Positions 38,559 to 48,062 of a DNA stretch of 64,000 nucleotides are shown piece by piece. The DNA is from Oceaniradius stylonematis (lineage in GTDB: Bacteria; Pseudomonadota; Alphaproteobacteria; Rhizobiales; Rhizobiaceae). Positions within the stretch are counted from its first letter, which is position 1, and each line of letters starts with the position of its first letter. The notes below the pieces were generated by a model. The model worked only from the letters and a program-made list of their open reading frames with translations. It was not told where the DNA came from and searched no databases. Location of the stretch: NCBI RefSeq assembly GCF_003149475.2, contig NZ_QFWV02000008.1, forward strand, positions 354,980 to 418,979, in the 5' to 3' direction. The position numbers and the translations under genes were made by a program.

Positions 38559-41377
38559 TCGGTGCGATCGGCTTCACCTTTCCCGCTGTGCTCGCCGCAT
38601 TGGCGCTGCTGCCGCTGATCTGGTGGCTGCTGCGGCTGATCCCGCCGCGCCCGCAGACCGAACTGTTCCCGCCTCTCAGGATCCTTGCGCGCCTCGTCAA
38701 GAAAGAGGAGACGCCGGCCAAGAGCCCCTGGTGGCTGACGGCGCTGCGCCTTGGTTTGACCGCGCTCGTCATCCTCGCGCTCGCCCGACCGATCCTGAAC
38801 CCGCAGAGCGAACTGGCTTCGGGCGACGGCCCGTTGCTGATCCTCATCGACAATGACTGGTCCGCGGCCCCCGACTGGGACGATCGGGTCCGGACGGCGC
38901 AGGCGCTCATCGCCCAGGCCGGCGATCAGGGCCGCCCGGTGGCCTTGGCCCCGACGGTGGCCGGACCGGCAGCGACCGTTCAGCTCACCGACGCGGGCGC
39001 CGCCGCCGACATGCTGGGCGCGATCGAGCCGATTGCCGGACGCGCCGACCGCGACGCGACATTGGCGCGGCTGCTGGCCGCCACAGAGACCGCCGACGCG
39101 CCGCCGGTCCTCGCCATGATCGACACCGGGCTCGCCGAACCGGACGGCGAAGCGCTGAACGACCGGCTCGCCGGTGCCGGCCTGGATGGCCTGTTGCGCT
39201 TTTCAGCCACCGACCGGGACCTCGTTGCGATCACCGCCGCCGACAACCGCACCGACGGTTTCGCCTTGAGCCTTGCGCGCACGCCGGCAGCCGCCGAAAC
39301 CGCGAGCGTTGCACTCTACGACAGCCGCGAGCGGCTTCTGGGCCGGGGCGAAACCACGTTCGAAGCCGGTGCCGCCGAAACCATTATCACCTTCGACATC
39401 CCGTTCGAGCTGCGCAACGACATCGCCACGGCGCGGATCGACGGCGCGCCCCATGCCGGCGCGGCGTTCCTTCTGGACGAGAACAATCGCCGCCGCCGCG
39501 TCGCGCTTCTGACCGGTCTTGCCGGCGACGAGGCGCAGCCGCTGCTGTCGCCGCTTTTCTACATTTCGCGGGCACTCGCCCCGTTTGCCGACCTGATCGA
39601 GCCGCGCACCGGCGATCTGAGCGTCGACGTTCCCGAGATGATCGACCAGGGCCCGGCGATGATCGTCATGGCCGATATCGGCGTTCTGCCTGCGGCGGCC
39701 GCCGACCGGATCGATGAATGGCTGGCCGCCGGCGGAACGCTTGTCCGCTTCGCGGGTCCGCGCCTTGCCGCCTCGGCCCAAGACGATCCCTACCTGCCCG
39801 TGACGCTCCGAGCCGGCGAGCGCGCCCTTGGCGGAGCCCTCTCGTGGAGCGAGCCGCAGGCGGTCGCCGCCTTTGCCGCCGAAAGCCCGTTCGCCGGGCT
39901 CGAAGCGCCGCGCGATGTGACCGTGACACGCCAGATCCTTGCCCAGCCCGATGCCGACCTCGCCGACCGCACATGGGCGAGCCTCGCCGACGGCACGCCG
40001 CTTGTCACCGGCGTCCGGCGCGGCGAGGGTGCGATCGTCCTGTTCCATGTCACCGCCGAGGCGACCTGGTCGAACCTGCCGATCAGCGGCACCTTCGTCG
40101 ACATGCTCCGGCGGATCACCGATTTCGCGCGCAACACTGAACCGGGTCAGGCGCCGGTGACCGCTGCGGCCGAGAGCACGGCCGCCCTGCCCCCGCTGCG
40201 CATCCTGCGCGCCGACGGCACGCTCGCCATTCCGCCCGCCCATGTCCGCCCGCTCGACGCCGAAGCCGACGCCCGGCCCGGTTTCGAGAACCCCGCGGGC
40301 CTTTACGGCACGCCTGAGGGTTTCGTTGCACGCAACGTGCTTGCCCGCGACGAGACGCTGACGGCGTTTGCACCCGCGCCACCCGGCCTGGACGTGGCCG
40401 AGCAATCGCTGGTCGCCGAGGACGAGGCCGATTTGAGCGGCTGGCTGTTCCTCGCCGCCTTCGTCCTGCTGATCGCCGACACGCTCGCGGTCCTGTGGAT
40501 CAATGGCCGCCTGTCGTTCGGCACCGCGCCGCGCCGGCGCGCGCCGGCAAGCGCCGCCATCGCGCTTGCCGCCGGCCTCGTCGTCATATTCGGCGCCGGC
40601 ACGTCGCGGGCCGACGACACGCGGCCCGGCGACGATCTGATTCTCGATGCGCTGGAGACGACCCGCATCGCCTATGTGCTGACAGGCGACCGGACCGTCG
40701 ACGAGACGACCCGCGCCGGCATTGACGGGCTGACCCGCTTTCTGGCCTCGCGCACGGCATTCGAGCCCGGCGCGCCGGTCGGCCTCGATATCGAGGCGGA
40801 CGAACTGGCCTTCTATCCGCTGATCTATTTTCCGATGAGCGCGCAAGGCGACATGCCGTCCGAAACCGCCGTGGCGCGGCTCGACGCCTACATGCAGAAC
40901 GGCGGCACCATCCTGTTCGACACGCGCGACCAGCTCACCGGATCGTTCACCGACGGCGCGACACCCGAAACAGAACGGCTGCGCGACATTCTCGGCGGCC
41001 TCAACGTGCCGCCGCTCGAGCCCGTCCCGCCCGACCATGTGCTGACCAAGGCGTTCTACATCCTCGACAATTTCCCCGGCCGCTATGCCGGCTCGCCGCT
41101 CTGGGTCGAGGCGTCGGCGCTCGATGACGGACGCGCAGACCGCCCCGTGCGCACCGGCGACGGCGTCACGCCGATCATGATCACCGGCAACGATCTGGCC
41201 GCCGCATGGGCACTCGACGATGCCGGCCGGCCGCTGCACGCCATCGCCACGGGCGATCCGCTGCAGCGCATCTATGCGTTCCGGTCGGGGGTCAACATCA
41301 TGATGTACATGCTGACCGGCAATTACAAAGCCGATCAGGTGCACATTCCCGCCCTTCTCGAAAGGCTGGGGCAGTAG
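38555..41377 (+). CDS. BatA/DUF4159 domain-containing membrane protein
   Basis: A 940-residue protein. The N-terminus is BatA-like: two hydrophobic segments (FTFPAVLAALALLPLIWWLL and ALRLGLTALVILALARPIL). A vWA-like periplasmic region follows (LLILIDNDWSAAPDWDD), then a transmembrane segment near residue 640 (WLFLAAFVLLIADTLAVLW), and a C-terminal DUF4159 domain of about 210 residues (DLILDALETTRIAYVLTGDR). It ends TAG directly before the next ATG. These proteins accompany MoxR/DUF58 and may be part of a cell-envelope complex. Confidence 0.9.
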   Translation: MIGAIGFTFPAVLAALALLPLIWWLLRLIPPRPQTELFPPLRILARLVKKEETPAKSPWWLTALRLGLTALVILALARPILNPQSELASGDGPLLILIDNDWSAAPDWDDRVRTAQALIAQAGDQGRPVALAPTVAGPAATVQLTDAGAAADMLGAIEPIAGRADRDATLARLLAATETADAPPVLAMIDTGLAEPDGEALNDRLAGAGLDGLLRFSATDRDLVAITAADNRTDGFALSLARTPAAAETASVALYDSRERLLGRGETTFEAGAAETIITFDIPFELRNDIATARIDGAPHAGAAFLLDENNRRRRVALLTGLAGDEAQPLLSPLFYISRALAPFADLIEPRTGDLSVDVPEMIDQGPAMIVMADIGVLPAAAADRIDEWLAAGGTLVRFAGPRLAASAQDDPYLPVTLRAGERALGGALSWSEPQAVAAFAAESPFAGLEAPRDVTVTRQILAQPDADLADRTWASLADGTPLVTGVRRGEGAIVLFHVTAEATWSNLPISGTFVDMLRRITDFARNTEPGQAPVTAAAESTAALPPLRILRADGTLAIPPAHVRPLDAEADARPGFENPAGLYGTPEGFVARNVLARDETLTAFAPAPPGLDVAEQSLVAEDEADLSGWLFLAAFVLLIADTLAVLWINGRLSFGTAPRRRAPASAAIALAAGLVVIFGAGTSRADDTRPGDDLILDALETTRIAYVLTGDRTVDETTRAGIDGLTRFLASRTAFEPGAPVGLDIEADELAFYPLIYFPMSAQGDMPSETAVARLDAYMQNGGTILFDTRDQLTGSFTDGATPETERLRDILGGLNVPPLEPVPPDHVLTKAFYILDNFPGRYAGSPLWVEASALDDGRADRPVRTGDGVTPIMITGNDLAAAWALDDAGRPLHAIATGDPLQRIYAFRSGVNIMMYMLTGNYKADQVHIPALLERLGQ

Positions 41378-43459
41378 ATGGAAACCAACACGCTTTCGCT
41401 GACCTTCGAGCCGTTCCTCGCCTGGCCGCTGATCGCCGTGGCGGCGCTGCTGGCGGCGGCGCTTTGCGCGACGATCATCGTCATGGGCCTGCGCGGCGCG
41501 TGGCTGCGGACGCTCGCCGCCGCCTGCCTTGTCCTCGCGCTCGCCAATCCCGTGATCCTCAACGAGGAGCGCGCCGCGCTGCCGACGACGGTCGCCATGG
41601 TGCTCGACACCTCGCAAAGCCAGCGGCTCGGCGAGCGGCTCGACCAGACAGATGCGGCAGCAAGCGAGCTCGAACGGGCATTCGAACGGTTCGGCCAATT
41701 CGATCTGCGCATCGTCGAGACCGGCGCGGCGGCGACGGGAACGGCCACCGAAACCCGCCTGTTCGACGCGCTGCGTTCGGCCCTGCGCGACGTGCCGCCC
41801 GCGCAGGTCGGCGGTGCCGTGATGATCACGGACGGCCAGATCCACGATCTTCCCGAGACGCTCGCCGAACTGGGGTTCGATGCGCCGGTTCACGGGCTGA
41901 TCACCGGGCGCGACGATGAGTTCGACCGCAAGATCGAACTGGTCGAAGCGCCGCGCTTTGCCATCGTCGGCACGCCGGTCGAGATGAGCTACCGCGTCAC
42001 CGATCAGGGCGCGATGCCCGCCGCCGGCCAGGTGGTCAATGTCGAACTTTTCCTCAACGGCGAACTGCATGCGACGGCGCAGGCGGTGCCCGGACAGGTC
42101 TATCCGATCGACATCGAGCTGGACCGGGGCGGCGCCAACATCGTCGAATTGCGCGTCGCCGAACTGGACGGCGAACTGACCGGTAACAACAACCGCGCCA
42201 TCATGCGCATGGAGGGCATTCGCGAGAACCTGCGCGTGCTTCTGGTTTCGGGCGAACCCCATTCGGGCGAACGCACCTGGCGCAATCTCTTGAAGTCCGA
42301 CGCCTCGGTCGATCTGGTCCACTTCACCATTCTGCGCCCGCCCGAAAAGCAGGACGGCACGCCGATCAACGAACTGTCGCTGATCGCCTTTCCGACGCGC
42401 GAACTGTTCGTCGAAAGGATCGACGATTTCGACCTGATCATCTTCGACCGCTACCAGAACCGCAACGTGCTGCCGACGCTCTACTACGATTTCATCGCCC
42501 AATATGTGCGTGGCGGCGGCGCGCTGCTCGTTGCCTCGGGCCCCGAATATGCGGGCCCGAACTCGGTCGCCCGCACGCCGCTCGTCAGCGCGCTGCCCGC
42601 CGCGCCGACCGGCGGTGTCGTCCAGGCGGGGTTCTATCCGAGGCTGACCGACGACGGCGCGCGCCACCCTGTGACCCGCGATCTGGAAGGCGCCGGCAGC
42701 GAGCCGCCGCAATGGGGCCGTTGGTTCCGCAATGTCGGCGTCACCGACATCGAGGGTACCACGGTGATGCAGGCCGGCGGCGACGCGCCGCTTCTGGTGC
42801 TCAACACTTACGAGGAAGGCCGCGTCGGGCTGATGCTGTCGGACCATGGCTGGCTGTGGGCGCGCGGCTTCGAGGGTGGCGGCCCCCATGTCGGCCTTTA
42901 CCGGCGCCTCGCCCACTGGCTGATGAAGGAACCCGAACTGGAAGAGGAGGCGCTGACGGCGACCTCCGAGGGCGACCGCCTCTCCATCCGCCGCCAGACC
43001 ATGGCCGAGACCGCCGGGCCGGTGACCGTGACCACGCCATCGGGCGATGTGCTGACGCTCGATCTGGTCGAGCGCGCACCGGGCCTGTTTGAAGCGGAAC
43101 TGCAGACCGACGAGATCGGCCTTTTCAACCTGGAAGATGGCGACCTGACTGCGCTGGCCCATGTCGGCCGCACCGATGCGCCCGAGTTCCGCGACATGAT
43201 CTCGACCGTCGAACCGCTGGCCGAAGCCGTGCGCGAATCGGGCGGAACTGTCCGGCGCCTTGGCAACGATATCGACGTGCCGTCCATCCTGCCCGTGCGC
43301 TCGACCGCCGATGCCAGCGGCCGCGACTTCATGGGGTTCAGGACCTCGGCGGAAACCGAACTGCGCGGCGTCGGCCGTCAGGCGCTGTTCGGCGGGTTTC
43401 TCGGGCTCGGGCTGATGATCCTCGTCATCGCCTCGATGTGGTACCGCGAAGGCCGGTAG
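41378..43459 (+). CDS. Large membrane protein of the MoxR operon, glutamine-amidotransferase-like fold
   Basis: A 693-residue protein with two N-terminal hydrophobic segments (about 10-65), a periplasmic vWA-like stretch (VGGAVMITDGQIHDLPE, about 145-161), a region with LLVASGPEY-type motifs seen in class I amidotransferase-like folds, and a C-terminal helix (FLGLGLMILVIASMWYREGR). Its ATG follows the DUF4159 stop directly. Function unknown; it is co-encoded with MoxR/DUF58/DUF4159 in other alphaproteobacteria. Confidence 0.85.
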   Translation: METNTLSLTFEPFLAWPLIAVAALLAAALCATIIVMGLRGAWLRTLAAACLVLALANPVILNEERAALPTTVAMVLDTSQSQRLGERLDQTDAAASELERAFERFGQFDLRIVETGAAATGTATETRLFDALRSALRDVPPAQVGGAVMITDGQIHDLPETLAELGFDAPVHGLITGRDDEFDRKIELVEAPRFAIVGTPVEMSYRVTDQGAMPAAGQVVNVELFLNGELHATAQAVPGQVYPIDIELDRGGANIVELRVAELDGELTGNNNRAIMRMEGIRENLRVLLVSGEPHSGERTWRNLLKSDASVDLVHFTILRPPEKQDGTPINELSLIAFPTRELFVERIDDFDLIIFDRYQNRNVLPTLYYDFIAQYVRGGGALLVASGPEYAGPNSVARTPLVSALPAAPTGGVVQAGFYPRLTDDGARHPVTRDLEGAGSEPPQWGRWFRNVGVTDIEGTTVMQAGGDAPLLVLNTYEEGRVGLMLSDHGWLWARGFEGGGPHVGLYRRLAHWLMKEPELEEEALTATSEGDRLSIRRQTMAETAGPVTVTTPSGDVLTLDLVERAPGLFEAELQTDEIGLFNLEDGDLTALAHVGRTDAPEFRDMISTVEPLAEAVRESGGTVRRLGNDIDVPSILPVRSTADASGRDFMGFRTSAETELRGVGRQALFGGFLGLGLMILVIASMWYREGR

Positions 43460-43472
43460 GTTCTAGTTCGCC

Positions 43473-44615
43473 CTACTCGGCCGCCACCGGCAACGCGTCG
43501 CGGCCGGCAAAGGCGCGGATTTCGGCAATCACGCGGTCCTGATCGGCTTCGCTCAGATAAGGGTGCATCGGCAGGCACAGGATCGTCGCGGGCTTGGCCT
43601 CGGTGACCGGCAGCCCGCCCGGCGCAACCGGAAAACGGTCATAGGCGGCCTGCTGATGCAGCGGCTTGACGTAATAGACGACCGAGGGGATCTGCTTGTC
43701 GGCCAGATGCGCCTTAAGCGCATCGCGCTCGCTGCTCTCGATGGCATATTGCGCCCAGGCCGAGCGCATGCCGTCGGGATTGCGCGCGGTCTTCACCACA
43801 TCCTTCAGCCCATCATGATAGCGCTGCGCCACGCGCTGGCGCGCTTCCATCTCGTCTTCGAGAATGTCCAGTTTGAGGTTCAGGATCGCCGCCTGGATCG
43901 TGTCCAGCCGCGAGGTCAGGCCGATCCGCACATTGTCGTACTGGTTTTCGCCCTTGCCGTGGAAGGCGACCGACCGCATCACCTCGGCCAGATCGTCATC
44001 GTCGGTCATCACCGCGCCGCCATCGCCGTAACAGCCCAGCGGCTTGGCCGGATAAAAGCTGGTGGTCGCCACATCGCCGAAGGCGCCGCAGAACGCGCCA
44101 TCCTTCTTGGCGCCCGCCGCCTGGGCGGCATCGGAAATCACCTTGAGCCCGTGCGCCCGCGCAACCGGCATGATCGCGTCATAATCGGCCACCATGCCGA
44201 ACAAATCGACCGGAATGACCGCGCGCGGCGTCAGCCGGCCTTCGGCCTCGATCATCGCGATCGCGCTTTCCAGCGACCGAACATCCATCAGGTAGGTTTC
44301 CGGATCGATGTCGACGAAGACAGGCTCGGCGCCCAGAAGCGCTACCACTTCGGCGGTCGACGCGAAGGTGAAGGAGGGCACGAACACCGCGTCGCCGGGA
44401 CCCACACCCCACGCCATCAGCGGGATCTGCAGCGCGTCCGTGCCACTGGCGCAGCCGATCACATGCTTGACGCCCAGATAGTCGGCGAACCGTTTTTCGA
44501 ACTCGGCGACCTGCGGCCCAAGAATGTAGGCGCCGCCATGCACCGCCGTGCTGACGGCCTCGTCCAGCGCCGAGCCCAAACGTGTGCGCTGCGCTGCCAA
44601 ATCGATAAACTGCAT
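43473..44615 (-). CDS. DegT/DnrJ/EryC1/StrS-family aminotransferase
   Basis: A 380-residue PLP enzyme of sugar-nucleotide metabolism. MQFIDLAAQ opens it; GCASGTDALQIPLMAWGVGPGDAVFVPSFTF, then SDAAQAAGA, and the PLP-binding Lys in TSFYPAKPLG are clear. It resembles WbpE-type enzymes of UDP-amino-sugar synthesis. I start at the ATG at 44615 as the family begins FIDLA. The Gfo/Idh/MocA dehydrogenase upstream on the same strand fits the same route (152-base gap). No acetyltransferase is adjacent. Confidence 0.9.
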   Translation of the reverse strand: MQFIDLAAQRTRLGSALDEAVSTAVHGGAYILGPQVAEFEKRFADYLGVKHVIGCASGTDALQIPLMAWGVGPGDAVFVPSFTFASTAEVVALLGAEPVFVDIDPETYLMDVRSLESAIAMIEAEGRLTPRAVIPVDLFGMVADYDAIMPVARAHGLKVISDAAQAAGAKKDGAFCGAFGDVATTSFYPAKPLGCYGDGGAVMTDDDDLAEVMRSVAFHGKGENQYDNVRIGLTSRLDTIQAAILNLKLDILEDEMEARQRVAQRYHDGLKDVVKTARNPDGMRSAWAQYAIESSERDALKAHLADKQIPSVVYYVKPLHQQAAYDRFPVAPGGLPVTEAKPATILCLPMHPYLSEADQDRVIAEIRAFAGRDALPVAAE

Positions 44616-44767
44616 CCGAACCCCATGCCCCCGGGACAATTGTTGTTGTGAACGCGCCCCGTTCAGCCCTAGCCTGACCTATCGCCACCGCCCATTGAAA
44701 TAAAGTATACGTCCGGTCACACATGCGCCCGGCCTGTAACCGGCGGTGATCGCTTGGTTTTCCGGGC

Positions 44768-45718
44768 TCACGGCGCCGTCGAGAGGATGCGGACCACGTC
44801 GAGCCCCTGCATGCCTGACGAGAGCGGCGTCGCGCCGGTGCGCACGCAATCGAGGAAATGGACCAACTCGTCGGTCAGCGCCATGCCGGGCTCGACGGCG
44901 ACAGGCTGCGCCTCGCCCTTGTCCTGCTGCCAGCGCCCATCGTCGCCGCGCCGCACCGTGTGGGGCACCAGATGCAGCTTGTCGGGCCAGTCGGCCAGAT
45001 CGTCCCAGACCAGCGTACCGGTTTCCCCCGTCGCCGCAAAGCGCCGCTCGCCATAGGCGGAATGGCGCGAAACGAAGATGTGCGCCGTCGGTCCGCCGGC
45101 GAAATCGAGGTGCACATGGGCCATGTCCGTCTGACCGCCGGTGACCGACACGGGCCGCACATCGACCGACCGCGGCGCCCCCTCGGCCAGGCTGAGCACC
45201 AGCGACAGGTCGTGCGGCGCGAGATCCCACAGCGCGTCGAACCGGTCATAGAATTTGCCGAAGCCGAGCCGGTGGCTCTGAATGTGCCGGACCTTGCCGA
45301 TCCGGCCGGCTTCGATTGCCCCGACCAGCGCACGGAACGCGTTGTGATAGCGCAGGACATGACCGACCATCAGCACCCGGCCGCAATCGCGCGCGGCGGC
45401 GACCATCTTCTCGGCATCGGCGACGGTCAGCGCGATCGGCTTTTCGACCAGCACATGCTTGCCCGCCTCCAGCGCCGCACAGGCAAGCGCGGCATTTTCT
45501 TCGGCCGGCAGCGCCAGAACCAGCGCTTTCACCGCCCTGTCGGCGACGAGCGCCTCGACCGGAGCCGCATGCGCGCCGTGCTCTTGGGCAAGCGCTGCCG
45601 CGCGCTCCGGATGCCGGTCGGCGACGGCGGCGAGCGCGCCCAGCCCGGCCAGCGTTCGCACATGGTTTCGGCCCCATTGGCCGCAGCCGATGACGGCGAC
45701 GGATTGTTGGTCTGACAC
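44768..45718 (-). CDS. Gfo/Idh/MocA-family oxidoreductase
   Basis: A 316-residue NAD(P)-dependent dehydrogenase. The Rossmann motif VAVIGCGQWGRNHVRTL lies at about residues 7-23, KHVLVEKPIA at about 85-95 (with the family EKP), and RVLMVGHVLRYHNAFRAL at about 112-129. It starts at GTG 45718; the frame runs upstream without similarity. AGGAG is 11 bases before it, slightly distant. Substrate may be a UDP-uronic acid as in WbpB/WlbA, given the aminotransferase downstream. Confidence 0.88.
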   Translation of the reverse strand: MSDQQSVAVIGCGQWGRNHVRTLAGLGALAAVADRHPERAAALAQEHGAHAAPVEALVADRAVKALVLALPAEENAALACAALEAGKHVLVEKPIALTVADAEKMVAAARDCGRVLMVGHVLRYHNAFRALVGAIEAGRIGKVRHIQSHRLGFGKFYDRFDALWDLAPHDLSLVLSLAEGAPRSVDVRPVSVTGGQTDMAHVHLDFAGGPTAHIFVSRHSAYGERRFAATGETGTLVWDDLADWPDKLHLVPHTVRRGDDGRWQQDKGEAQPVAVEPGMALTDELVHFLDCVRTGATPLSSGMQGLDVVRILSTAP

Positions 45719-45931
45719 GAGTGGCGGAACTCCTGATCGCGAAACTGGCGCGGTGGTAGCGGCGCCGGTGCGCCGGCGCAAGCCGCATGATCTGCGAACC
45801 TGCGCGCAAGACGTCGGGCGGGGCCGGCGCCTCCGGTCGCCGATTGCGCCCCGTGACCGCCTTTGCGGCAAGCGATTGTGCGCCCCCCGAACGGCACCGG
45901 AAACCGGCACAAAAACCCAGGGCCTGCTCGC

Positions 45932-45961
45932 TTGACAGCGCAAAGGCCCGGCCCTTATATC
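45932..45961 (+). promoter_or_regulatory. Promoter of tRNA-Met
   Basis: A perfect -35 TTGACA (45932-45937) followed by TATATC (45956-45961) with an 18-base spacer. It lies 34 bases ahead of the mature tRNA. Confidence 0.75.
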
Positions 45962-45994
45962 CGCCACGCTTCAGATGGGCACAAGCGCCCCTTT

Positions 45995-46071
45995 GGCGGA
46001 GTAGCTCAGTCGGTTAGAGCAGTGGAATCATAATCCATGTGTCGGGGGTTCGAGTCCCTCCTCCGCTACCA
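45995..46071 (+). tRNA. tRNA-Met (CAT), elongator type
   Basis: A 77-base cloverleaf including an encoded CCA. The acceptor (GGCGGAG with CTCCGCT), D arm (GCTCAGTCGGTTAGAGC), anticodon stem (GTGGA with TCCAT), loop ATCATAA and T arm (GGGGGTTCGAGTCCCTC) all pair. The anticodon is CAT. The acceptor is not the C1-A72 mismatched type of initiator tRNA, and the body looks like elongator tRNA-Met, though a lysidine-type tRNA-Ile cannot be excluded by anticodon alone. Confidence 0.93.
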
Positions 46072-46217
46072 TCAATCCACACATCCGTTTGACACCGTCT
46101 GGATAGGCGCGTTCGCCAAGGATCGTGTGGCGCGCCCGCAGCTTCTGGAAATTTTGCCCTTGGCATTTGGACACCAACTCGAGGCGCCCGCTCCACACGC
46201 TGCATGGATAGCCCCAC

Positions 46218-47162
46218 CTATTGACCGTCCTCGAACCGCTCGATGCGCTCAAACCGCGTCGTGAAGCCGGGGTCTCGGAGCGAGCCCGACAATGTCAGGC
46301 TCTGTTCTTCGAAACAGTCCGGCCCATCAGGGGTCCGGAACAGGGTCGCGTCGAACCTCACGCGATCGCCACGGGACAGCTGCGCAAGCCGATCGAACAT
46401 GGGATTGGTTGGCTCGATGAGCGTCGCGTCGAACGTATCGGAGAACGCGTTGTTCCAGGTCTTCAAGACCGCATCGCCACCAATCGCGACGCCCAGCACA
46501 CCCTTGCCCTCGCCGTTCGTCGTCAGCGTCCGGATCGTCCCGGTCCAGCCCCGAACCGCGGAGCCGGAAACCACCGCGCACATGGCCGCCTTTCGATCCC
46601 GGCGCGCAGCGCCCCTTTGGAGGTCGTTCTCGGCTTCACGTGCGGTCGCGGCGGCAGCCGTGACAGCCTCGACGAACCTGCGTTGATCGTCAGGCACCGA
46701 ATAGAAGGCATCACGTTCAGCCGCCTGGGCCACTTCGATCTCGGCCTGGCGTGCGGCTTCTGCTTCCTGTTGGGCACGCGCGGCCGCTGCCGCCTCGGCC
46801 GCCTCGGCGGCCTCCTGATCCCGGCGTGCCTGGTCGGCGGCTTCGCTTTCGGCCCGACGCGCCGCCTCGGCCTGACGCTCGGCCAGAACGGCGGCCCATT
46901 GAGCCGGATCGTCAATGCCGGCATCTCGTGCCGCTCTGTAGCTTGCCGCATCTGCAAAACCGGCCTCCAGGGCCAGCTGACTGTCCTGGTTGCCGATCAA
47001 AAACCCGAACGCGCCGAACGACACGATCATTGCAAGAAGGGCGAGCAGAAACCGGGATCGGAACGCCTTCTTGCGCTCTTTCCTGACAAACAGCCAACGC
47101 AGCAAAAACCAAACCGTCGCAAGCAATGCGACCAGCACAATCAACGCCAAAGCAATATCCAT
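46218..47162 (-). CDS. Membrane protein with long coiled coil, hypothetical
   Basis: A 314-residue protein. Two N-terminal hydrophobic segments (about 4-27 and 36-58), then an alanine- and glutamate-rich coiled coil (about 85-150), and a C-terminal globular part (about 185-314) with CAVVSGSAVRGWTGTIRTLTTNGEGKGVLGVAIGGD and RGDRVRFDATLF motifs. I know no family for this combination. It lies just after the tRNA on the opposite strand, next to a recombinase relic, in a region with a more accessory character. Confidence 0.7.
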   Translation of the reverse strand: MDIALALIVLVALLATVWFLLRWLFVRKERKKAFRSRFLLALLAMIVSFGAFGFLIGNQDSQLALEAGFADAASYRAARDAGIDDPAQWAAVLAERQAEAARRAESEAADQARRDQEAAEAAEAAAAARAQQEAEAARQAEIEVAQAAERDAFYSVPDDQRRFVEAVTAAAATAREAENDLQRGAARRDRKAAMCAVVSGSAVRGWTGTIRTLTTNGEGKGVLGVAIGGDAVLKTWNNAFSDTFDATLIEPTNPMFDRLAQLSRGDRVRFDATLFRTPDGPDCFEEQSLTLSGSLRDPGFTTRFERIERFEDGQ

Positions 47163-47253
47163 GGTCGTCCCATCCCAAATCAGCCAAGTACATCAGACAG
47201 CAGCGCCCATCGAACGTCAATTGGTCCGACCAGGTCAGCTTCTACGTCCGATG

Positions 47254-47785
47254 TCACATCTGCGGCGTGCCGGCCGGAAGCAGCTGAATGCCGCAATTGA
47301 CGCTGCCGCGGGACGTGCAACGAAGCTTGTGCGCCAGATCGCGGTGCATGCATCCGTGATTGCGGCCAAAACGGGTTATCATGGGCTCCAGATCGATCTC
47401 GGCGGAGTGATAGCAGGACGGATCGCGATAGACGGTCACGGTTTCGACCAGCACCGGTGTTTGCTTCTGCGCATTCCTGATCGCCTGAACGGATGCCTGC
47501 CGCCAATGCGCGCTGCAGGTTTTCGAGCAGCTCTTCATGACGTTTCAGGATGGCGGGATGCGGTGATACGACCTGCAAGGCGCGTCGGACCTTCTCCGGT
47601 TCTGCAAGAACCGCCTCGCGTTCATGAAAGAGATCCGTCGAGCGGAAACCGATCGCGTACGGATCGCCAATACCGTTGGCGAGGCGATCGATCAGCCGGT
47701 CGATCTCGCGCTTGAGCTGATCGGAAGGGCGTTCAAACCGCATTCGATTGGCACCGGCCTCGGCCGGCGGTGGCGGTGCATGGCG
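47254..47785 (-). pseudogene. Relic of a serine recombinase (C-terminal part, frameshifted)
   Basis: One frame reads [25 protein letters not shown] and VRRALQVVSPHPAILKRHEELLENLQRALAAG; a different frame continues SVQAIRNAQKQTPVLVETVTVYRDPS. Joined near 47485 they match the C-terminal coiled-coil region of large serine recombinases (resolvase/invertase family with zinc ribbon). The catalytic N-terminal domain is not present in the window. The nearby tRNA-Met (1.2 kb) suggests an old integrated element. Confidence 0.6.
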
Positions 47786-48062
47786 GAGATTGGCCGACGC
47801 GCAATTGCTCGCCGCCCCGGCAAGACATCATCGCCGCAAGGCGGCGCATTTCAGCCGATGTCTGGAAATCGCGAAACGGATGGGGCCCGCTCAGGTCCCA
47901 TTGCCGCGACATGCGCTCGGCAACGGTGTCTTCCGACACAGTCGGCCGGTGATTGCTCCGCATTTTCGGGTGCCCGGAATGCGGCGATGGAGACATTGCC
48001 CGCGCCGTGGCGAATTGACATCCGTCAAGGAAGGCAGCGCGCCCTTGCTTTACCTTGCCATC
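47786..48062. other. Gap before the efflux operon, no gene recognised
   Basis: 277 bases between the recombinase relic and the ABC gene. A minus-strand frame spans it but has no similarity. The promoter of the efflux operon should lie here; I see no clear -35/-10 pair. Confidence 0.4.

Noticed and set aside
39203-43162. Minus-strand frame of 1319 codons opposite the MoxR operon membrane proteins
   Set aside because: A shadow of high-GC coding sequence; residues are dominated by Arg, Gly, Ala, Asp and His with no domain.
47733-47996. Minus-strand frame of 87 codons next to the recombinase relic
   Set aside because: No family match and no ribosome site; it might be part of the decayed element but cannot be supported as a gene.
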